Below, in pieces: positions 1 through 4,900 of a stretch of DNA of 8,108 bases (position 1 is the first letter of the stretch; each line of letters begins with the position of its first letter). The notes under the pieces are model-generated. The model was not told the DNA's origin. It did not search any database and saw nothing but the letters and a program-made list of their open reading frames with translations. The DNA is from Prevotella sp. UBA1378 (GTDB lineage: Bacteria; Bacteroidota; Bacteroidia; Bacteroidales; Bacteroidaceae). The stretch spans positions 1-8,108 of the forward strand of contig DBRC01000079.1 in the NCBI GenBank assembly GCA_002305505.1, read 5' to 3'. The translations under genes were made by a program, and so were the position numbers.

Positions 1-37
1 TACAAGCACCTTGTAGCAGGACTACAAGGTGCTTGTA
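1..37. repeat. Perfect 16-bp inverted repeat (hairpin), possible terminator
   Basis: TACAAGCACCTTGTAG at 1-16 is exactly repeated in inverse at 22-37, around the 5-base loop CAGGA. A perfect 16-bp stem with a short loop suggests a transcription terminator or another strong RNA hairpin. On the plus strand no T-run follows it. On the minus strand any T-run would lie outside the window, so terminator function cannot be confirmed. It lies just beyond the insertion sequence and on the downstream side of the minus-strand surface operon, so it may have ended that operon before the IS arrived. The structure is certain and the function is not. Confidence 0.6.
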
Positions 38-60
38 CGATTTGGATTAAATGCAAGCTC

Positions 61-94
61 TGCCTTTTACTGATTTCACTTGACTGTTTTCACC
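61..94 (+). repeat. IS terminal inverted repeat, orfB-distal end
   Basis: Read inward from 61, the sequence begins TGCCTTTTACTG, then has CTTGAC at 79-84 and TGTTTTCACC at 85-94. This matches the opposite end (1659 back to 1624) over the first 12 bases with two mismatches, then at CTTGAC in the same register, then over GTTTTC..CC with small gaps. The middle six bases differ. TG at the tip is usual for IS3-family ends. Confidence 0.7.
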
Positions 95-226
95 GGGTTA
101 AACTGAATTGCTTGTCAACATCGTTAACATCGTACTGAAAACCTTGTCAAAGACCGCCGCAGTTTCCTGAAAGACTTGACGGGATGGAAAATATCGGACA
201 AATCCCGAGTCCGCCCTTTCTTCGGC

Positions 227-261
227 AAAGTCTGATGGGGCTCGATGCCCCAACAGACTTT
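227..261. terminator. 13-14 bp hairpin in the IS tail, possible terminator
   Basis: AAAGTCTG (227-234) pairs with CAGACTTT (254-261). After one A/A mismatch, TGGGGC (236-241) pairs with GCCCCA (247-252) around a 5-base loop. On the plus strand the stem runs into TTTTT, giving a plausible intrinsic terminator for transcription entering the IS from the left. On the minus strand the stem is followed only by a TTT, so it is a weaker candidate for ending transposase transcripts. Confidence 0.5.
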
Positions 262-265
262 TTGT

Positions 266-316
266 GGTGGCATCGGCATTAAACCGTCGTCCACCTTTTC
301 TTCGGCGGTGCGAAGA
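266..316. repeat. Two further adjacent stem-loops in the IS tail
   Basis: GGTGG (266-270) pairs with CCACC (291-295), with an inner CGG/CCG pairing (274-276 with 284-286), followed by TTTTC on the plus strand. Immediately after, TCTTCG (299-304) pairs with CGAAGA (311-316) around a 6-base loop. With the 227-261 hairpin they make a compact structured block between orfB and the left terminal repeat. Such structures can insulate a transposase gene from outside transcription; that role is inferred. Confidence 0.45.
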
Positions 317-345
317 TAGTGAATAATTCCTTACGGTACAAGTTT

Positions 346-1245
346 TCATTTGTTTTTCTTCCAAAGATTCTTGCCAGGCACCTCCCCGTTGTACACGTCC
401 AGCGGTTTCTTGTTGCCGATGCTCATGTGCGGGCGGACATTATTATAGAAGTCTATCATTTCCCCGATTTCACGCAATGCCTCCTCATAGTCCTTGAACA
501 TGGCCTGATGATAGAGCCACTCATCTTTCAGGATGCCGTTCATGCACTCAGCCACAGCGTTGTCAGTAGGATTGTAGCACTCCGTCATACTTATTCGGAT
601 ATGGTGGTCCTGAAGAAGGCTGACGTACTTCCGGCAGGCATACTGCACTCCACGGTCGGAATGATGGATGGTCCCGCAGAGATTGCCTCCGCCTGCCGCC
701 GAGACGGCCATTTCCAGGGCCTTGGCCGTATTGCCTGCCTCCAGCGTTTCTGACAGGCACCAGCCCAGTACGGCATGGGAGTAGCCGTCTGTGACCAGGT
801 GCAGGTACAGTACGTCATCCTCTATCCAGACATATGTGATGTCAGCATACCACACATGATTGGGATATTCTGCCACGAGTCCCACCGTCAGGTTGGGATA
901 CTTGAAATAGACATGGTTGGAGTCTGTCGTGTGACGCGGTTTCTTCTTGGGGAGCATCAGCTTGTGTTTGCGCAGCAAACCCAGGAAAGAGTCGCGCCCA
1001 CCGACGAATTCACGCCCAAGTTCCCCCGTCAACAGCACATGCAGCTTAACCCCGCCAAGCCGTGGGGCCTGTATCCGGTACCACTCAACATATTCTATGA
1101 TTACCTTTACACGCTGCACCTCGGTGTACAGCACCTTGCGCTTACCGTAGTACCACTGCCTACGCTTGCCAAACAGACCACAAAGAGTCCCAACGCTCTC
1201 CTGTGGGTACTCCCCGCGGAGCGCATCTACTGCTTGACACCATCT
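346..1245 (-). CDS. IS3-family transposase OrfB (DDE integrase core), made by -1 frameshift
   Basis: This is the catalytic half of the transposase, which cuts and joins the IS ends. Shown from the frameshift point it gives about 299 residues; an internal GTG at 1134 would give 262. In the 262-aa numbering the rve/DDE core is plain: D98 in WYADITYVW, D160 in HHSDRGVQY, and E196 in DNAVAECMNGILKDEW. There are exactly 35 residues between D160 and E196, plus the K seven residues after E and a C-terminal FYNNVRPHMSIGNKKP motif, all typical of IS3. The part upstream of the GTG (DALRGEY..ESVGTLCGLFGKRRQWYYGKRK) matches the HTH_21-like N-terminus of OrfB proteins and would be lost from the shorter form. 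The protein ends at TGA 346-348 with a basic tail. All catalytic residues are present and no internal stop is seen. Confidence 0.93.
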   Translation of the reverse strand, partial: RWCQAVDALRGEYPQESVGTLCGLFGKRRQWYYGKRKVLYTEVQRVKVIIEYVEWYRIQAPRLGGVKLHVLLTGELGREFVGGRDSFLGLLRKHKLMLPKKKPRHTTDSNHVYFKYPNLTVGLVAEYPNHVWYADITYVWIEDDVLYLHLVTDGYSHAVLGWCLSETLEAGNTAKALEMAVSAAGGGNLCGTIHHSDRGVQYACRKYVSLLQDHHIRISMTECYNPTDNAVAECMNGILKDEWLYHQAMFKDYEEALREIGEMIDFYNNVRPHMSIGNKKPLDVYNGEVPGKNLWKKNK

Positions 1246-1604
1246 TTTTTTAATATTGAGATGCCCTCCTCGCGCTCAGCAATCTCAATGACCTTCTCAA
1301 GGGCACGGCAGCGCATGCGTTCCATCTGCAGGCTACGCTCAAGGGACGATATACGCTCCTGAAGTATCTGCTCGTCACTCTTGCCGTTGTTCTCTGACTC
1401 CATACGGTAACGGGATATGATTTCAGGCAGCAAAGGTAGATCTTCTTCGCGGACCGGCCAAATTTCCAGCCACTCTGATAGTGAGGGAAATGAAATCCCC
1501 CATTTCTTGCAGATAAAGTTTTTTGACTTCCCGCTAAGGTAATAGTCACTCAACACCTGGAGCTTGAAGCTCACATCATAACGCTTTTGAATACCTCCTG
1601 TCAT
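1227..1604 (-). CDS. IS3-family transposase OrfA (HTH protein)
   Basis: This 125-aa protein is the DNA-binding half of the IS3 transposase. In IS3 elements OrfA binds the terminal repeats, and its sequence forms the N-terminus of the OrfAB fusion that carries out transposition. Residues 8-48 fit the OrfA helix-turn-helix pattern: a basic YDVSFKLQVLSDYY helix, then K.ICKKWGIS and SLSEWL. Residues 77-115 are rich in Leu, Glu and Arg with heptad-like spacing (ILQERISSLERSL...ALEKVIEIAE), consistent with the leucine-zipper multimerisation segment of this family. The ATG at 1604 is the first start inside the IS end and gives a normal OrfA length. Upstream bases AAAGAGTT are at best a weak ribosome site. 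The frame runs past the A7 run and stops at TAG (1227), within the open region of the orfB frame, as expected for programmed frameshifting. Confidence 0.9.
   Translation of the reverse strand: MTGGIQKRYDVSFKLQVLSDYYLSGKSKNFICKKWGISFPSLSEWLEIWPVREEDLPLLPEIISRYRMESENNGKSDEQILQERISSLERSLQMERMRCRALEKVIEIAEREEGISILKKDGVKQ
1245..1251 (-). other. Programmed -1 frameshift slippery run (A7G)
   Basis: The minus strand reads TTA AAA AAA GAT in the orfA frame, giving an A7 run followed by G, a classic A_AAA_AAG-type slip site. A -1 slip at this point changes LKKDGVKQ-stop into LKKRWCQAVDALRGEYP, which continues open into orfB. The orfB frame has an in-frame TGA about 20 bases before the run and no ATG between that stop and the conserved orfB region, so frameshifting is the natural way to make the catalytic protein. 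The predicted fusion is about 120 OrfA codons plus 299 OrfB codons, or 419 aa. A downstream stimulatory stem or pseudoknot was not evaluated. Confidence 0.85.
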
Positions 1605-1623
1605 AACTCTTTACTTTTGTTAT

Positions 1624-1659
1624 GGCGAAAAACGTGTCAAGCCATTCCAGTACAAGACA
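1624..1659 (-). repeat. IS terminal inverted repeat, orfA-proximal end
   Basis: On the minus strand it begins TGTCTTGTACTG, followed by GAATGG, then CTTGACACGTTTTTCGCC. It pairs with the left end at 61-94. It lies about 20 bp upstream of the orfA start, and its TTGACA faces inward, so it could act as part of a transposase promoter. That role is a guess, since the host's own promoters use a different consensus. Confidence 0.7.
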
Positions 1660-1863
1660 TTATTCTCCACTGCCGCTCCACAGACTGCCGCTTCCAAAGG
1701 AGGAAGATTCATCTGATGTGATGAAACTGTTGCCCTTGCTATGTGCGGATTCCGTGGCCGGGTCTTCGCTGATGCCTATACCTGTACTTGAACCGGCCAT
1801 GATGCCCTCTGGCTCAACAGCCTCTACCTTGATACTGGGTGACAGATATATTTTCTTCTTCAT
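1660..1863 (-). CDS. Small 67-aa Bacteroidales protein of unknown function, downstream of the surface protein gene
   Basis: The function is not recognised. The sequence begins MKKKIYLSPSIKVEAV, has EGIMAGSSTGIG at residues 19-30, then an acidic Ser/Thr-rich middle and a Gly/Ser tail ending SLWSGSGE. A basic start with K.YLSP, a central MAGS/LA.S-like motif and a terminal Trp segment is a pattern I recall from short uncharacterised Bacteroidales proteins next to exported-protein genes; this is memory, not a search. There is no hydrophobic stretch long enough for a signal peptide or membrane helix. The ATG at 1863 follows the surface gene's stop by 66 bp with no visible terminator or TAnnTTTG box, so co-transcription is likely. 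No Shine-Dalgarno is seen, as is usual here. The TAA stop (1660-1662) directly touches the IS end, so the C-terminus might have been altered by the insertion. It is longer than random ORFs nearby in context but remains unproven. Confidence 0.65.
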   Translation of the reverse strand: MKKKIYLSPSIKVEAVEPEGIMAGSSTGIGISEDPATESAHSKGNSFITSDESSSFGSGSLWSGSGE

Positions 1864-1929
1864 AATGCGATTATTATTTACGGTGTTGTTTAATGATGAT
1901 AACTTATTCTTTAGAAATGGAATATATGC

Positions 1930-4900
1930 TTACTTCTTCACAATCTTCTTCCCGTTGACCACGTAGATACCGGTAGCAAGGCTGTTCTTGACATCTTCGT
2001 AATTGTCGGCTATCTTCCGGCCTTGCAAATCGTAAACGGCACCGCTGCTGATGCTGCTCCCTGCGTTGACGGAACTGATACCGGTGGAAACGCCATCAAC
2101 GACAAAGCGATAGCTCTTGGCTGCGGATGCCGATGGCAGGACAAGGTATGCACGGTAAGCGGGAATAGTAGCATTGGTATTCTCCGTTTTTACCGGATGC
2201 CAATAGTTGTCGGATTGCAGGATGTAAGCACCGGCATTAGCGGCCTCTTCATTCGTCAAGCCTGTTACAGTACCCACGAAGACTGTAGAGGATGTCGACG
2301 CCGGTTGTGCTTTCACACTGATATTCTCACCGCCCAGATTCACGGACCTATCCGTCACCTTTATCATATAGGGCTGATAAGCAGAGAGCATATTACCCGA
2401 GCCTGTGGTGAAGTTCACCGTAGTATGGGCATCATCTACATTGCTGAAATCACTGTAAGTGGTGTTCACAGGAACGGGCAGGTCATAGGGCAGGCAAACC
2501 GTATAATATCCCTCACTGAACGTGCGGCTGTTGGTCAACTTCTTGGCAAGGAACTCCAAGCCAACCGGCAGTGCAGTGCCGTCAGTGATCCGGAAGTCGT
2601 CGCACGCCCATCCGTCGGCGCCATGGTAGATATAGTTGGCTGATCCTTTCTTGCTCTCCTTGCAGGGCGTTGGTATCGTGTCCTCGCCTAAGGTCTGGGC
2701 CCAGGCTGATCCGAGCTTGCCGAGCACATAGCCGCTCTTGAGCTGGGCAACGGTAACAAGCTCCCCACTTGCTGAAAAATCACTGTTAATGTAATAGCAA
2801 TTATCGACAGTGCCGTCTCTTCTATCATCGTCATTAAATGAATAAATGATAGGATCATACATCCAGTCACTTGTATCAGTACCAAGGAAAAGACAATTAC
2901 TTATTATGTTGTCTTTATTAGATTCTGAAAGGTAATCGAAGGCTCCAGCGATGCCGCCGGATTTTTCACCTGCATAGACATCGGCATCCGACCAGCAGTC
3001 GGTTATCTTGCCACCTTTCGTAACATTACCCACGATACCGCCTCCTAAACCTGCACAATTCAGTTTGCCGCTGAAAGAACAGTTGCTGACGAGGCCACCA
3101 ACCATCATATTGGCTATACCGCCTAAACCATTATAGTCATTGCCGGATATGCTGTCTGTGATGATGCCCTCAACATGCAGGTTGGTTATCTTGCTATTGC
3201 TGTTGATGACACCAAACAGACCGGGATAGTCCTGATATTCGTGTTTTCCGATGTTGATCGTATGATGAGCGCCATCGAATGTACCATTGTAGTTTTCAAT
3301 AGCCTTCCACGATCCTGTCCCTTCGCCGTAAACAGAGACCAAGTCGATATCCTTCGTGAGTTTGGCACTGACATCGCCTCTGACGTTGTTGACGAAATTG
3401 CGGAACTTGACGAGGTCCTCAGCCGTACTCAGCAGACAAGGATTCTCCGTTGTGCCGTCACCATTCAGGTTGATACCCACGTTGAGCACACAGTTCACCT
3501 TCATGTCGGCAAGCACCTGCGTATCGGCGGTCACGGCAACTTCTTCATTGTCGCCGTCCGTCGTATTGTAACTGACATTATAGATATACTCTGCGTCGTA
3601 GCCGTCGCCCGCGAGTTCCTGTATTGTGGGCAGGTTAAACTTATTATATCGGTTCACGAAGAGCGTGTCGAATGCGACGTTGTTCTTCAGGAACTGCACG
3701 AGATAGACCTGTGCCGAGTCGGCAGCCGTGAGGCATGGCACGGTGTCGGTACCGAGGATCTGTCCCCACACATTCGTGCTGTCGCCATTCTGCAGGGCAT
3801 GAGCCACGTAGCCGCTCTTGAGCTGCTCCGCCGTCACCTGAGTGGCTTTCGAATCTGTGCCGTTGAGGTAGTAACAGTTGGATATGGTGCCATCAAAGTA
3901 ACCGACAATACTGTTATTATTGTAATATGGTTCAGCAACTTCTTCGTGAGTCTCTTTATCTAAGGTTATATGAAACAGATTTCCATAAAAAAGGCAATTA
4001 ACGATACTACCGCTTTCCCAATCACCAGTGCCACAGATACCACCACAATAATATTGGCTCGCCTTTATTTTTGCATCAGACCAGCAGTTGCTGATTTCAC
4101 CATTTGAATAACCGGCAATACCACCGATTCTTCTTTCGTCATTATCAAAATTTCCACTGAATGAGCACTTGTCAATTTTGCCAGCATTATAAGCTGCAAC
4201 TCCTCCAGAAAAATCACCAGAATAGATATAACCTTCTACATGCAAATTGAGTATTTCTCCACCATTGTATCCGAATAGCCCTTGATAAGCTTGACTGCTA
4301 TTATTTACCCATGCATAAATATATAAGCCAGAAATACTCTTGCCATTACCATTGAATGTACCGGTAAATTTCGAATAGTCTGTTAGATCCATCGCTTTTC
4401 CTTTTCTTATCACTCCTATTGGCTCCCACGACCCAATACTCTCTCCGCACACGGTTGACAAGTCGATGTCATCGGTGAGTTCACCGCTGATGTCTGTGTT
4501 GCCTAAGTTCACGTAGTCACGGAATGCGGCAAGGTTCTCGGCAGTGCTAATGAGGTAAGGCTCGTCGGTGGTGCCGGAGCCCTCGAGGTCAAGAGTAGCA
4601 GTGTAGCTGCATGCCACCTGCATGTCGGCAGTAACCTGCGTGTCCTTGGTCACTTCCATCTCGGTGTCGTTGATTGTCGTCTTATACGCGGGGGTATAGA
4701 CGAGATACTTACTGTAGCTGCCACCCGCAAGCTTCTCGGCTGTCGGCAAGTTGAGTGTGTCGTAGCGGTTCACATAGATCGAGTCGAAGGCTGTGCTGCC
4801 CTGCAGGTACTTCACGAGGTAAACCTGTGCCGAGTCGTTGCCTGTCAGCATCGGTGTGTCATCAGTGTTGAGCGTCTGGCCCCATACGGCATCGGTGCGG

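Larger units (their letters stand above)
95..345 (-). other. Non-coding 3' tail of the IS with clustered hairpins
   Basis: No convincing gene lies between the orfB stop and the left IS end. The stretch instead holds three small stem-loops in a row at 227-261, 266-295 and 299-316, a tandem AACATCGT pair at 117-124 and 126-133, and a repeated CCTTT(T)CTTCGGC motif near 215-226 and 294-305. A minus-strand frame across 98-364 would encode 88 Arg-rich residues, but it overlaps the orfB end, shows no recognisable domain and is judged incidental. Confidence 0.55.
61..1659 (-). mobile_element. IS3-family insertion sequence, apparently intact, about 1.6 kb
   Basis: The element has the IS3 layout: a small HTH-bearing orfA, an overlapping orfB in the -1 frame carrying the DDE integrase core, and an A7G slippery run between them. 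Imperfect terminal inverted repeats bound it. Read inward, both ends begin TG, share CTT.TACTG in the first 12 bases (10 of 12 identical), and share CTTGAC 7 bases later, followed by a GTTTTC-like stretch ending CC. The outer ends are set by this similarity, since no target-site duplication is visible: the left flank ends AGCTC and the right flank begins TTATT. No stops or frameshifts disrupt either reading frame beyond the expected programmed shift, so it may still be active. The last 285 bp on the orfB side are non-coding, making it slightly longer than many IS3 members. It is oriented the same way as the surface operon upstream. Confidence 0.85.

Noticed and set aside
31..48. Lipobox at Cys40 making the surface protein a lipoprotein
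   Set aside because: FLLC does not fit the lipobox (small residues before Cys are missing), and the SFA/TDG site fits signal peptidase I.
98..364. 88-aa minus-strand frame after orfB with many Arg residues
   Set aside because: It overlaps the orfB stop, crosses the IS hairpins and the tandem AACATCGT pair, and has no domain. Codons over hairpins give Arg/Gly-rich noise.
775..1362. Plus-strand 195-aa frame (and 319-753) opposite the transposase
   Set aside because: Antisense shadows of orfB and orfA, whose catalytic motifs make the minus strand clearly coding.
61..1659. Target-site duplication around the IS
   Set aside because: No 3-5 bp direct repeat is found at 56-60 versus 1660-1664, nor with ends placed at 66-68/1652-1654.
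1864..1929. Terminator or separate promoter between the surface gene and the small gene
   Set aside because: No stable stem with T-run and no TAnnTTTG box on the minus strand in this 66-bp gap.
3175..3963. Plus-strand 262-aa frame, and other plus-strand frames between 2023 and 6652
   Set aside because: Antisense to the repeat protein, which is continuous for 1636 codons with a signal peptide, repeats and a sorting tail.
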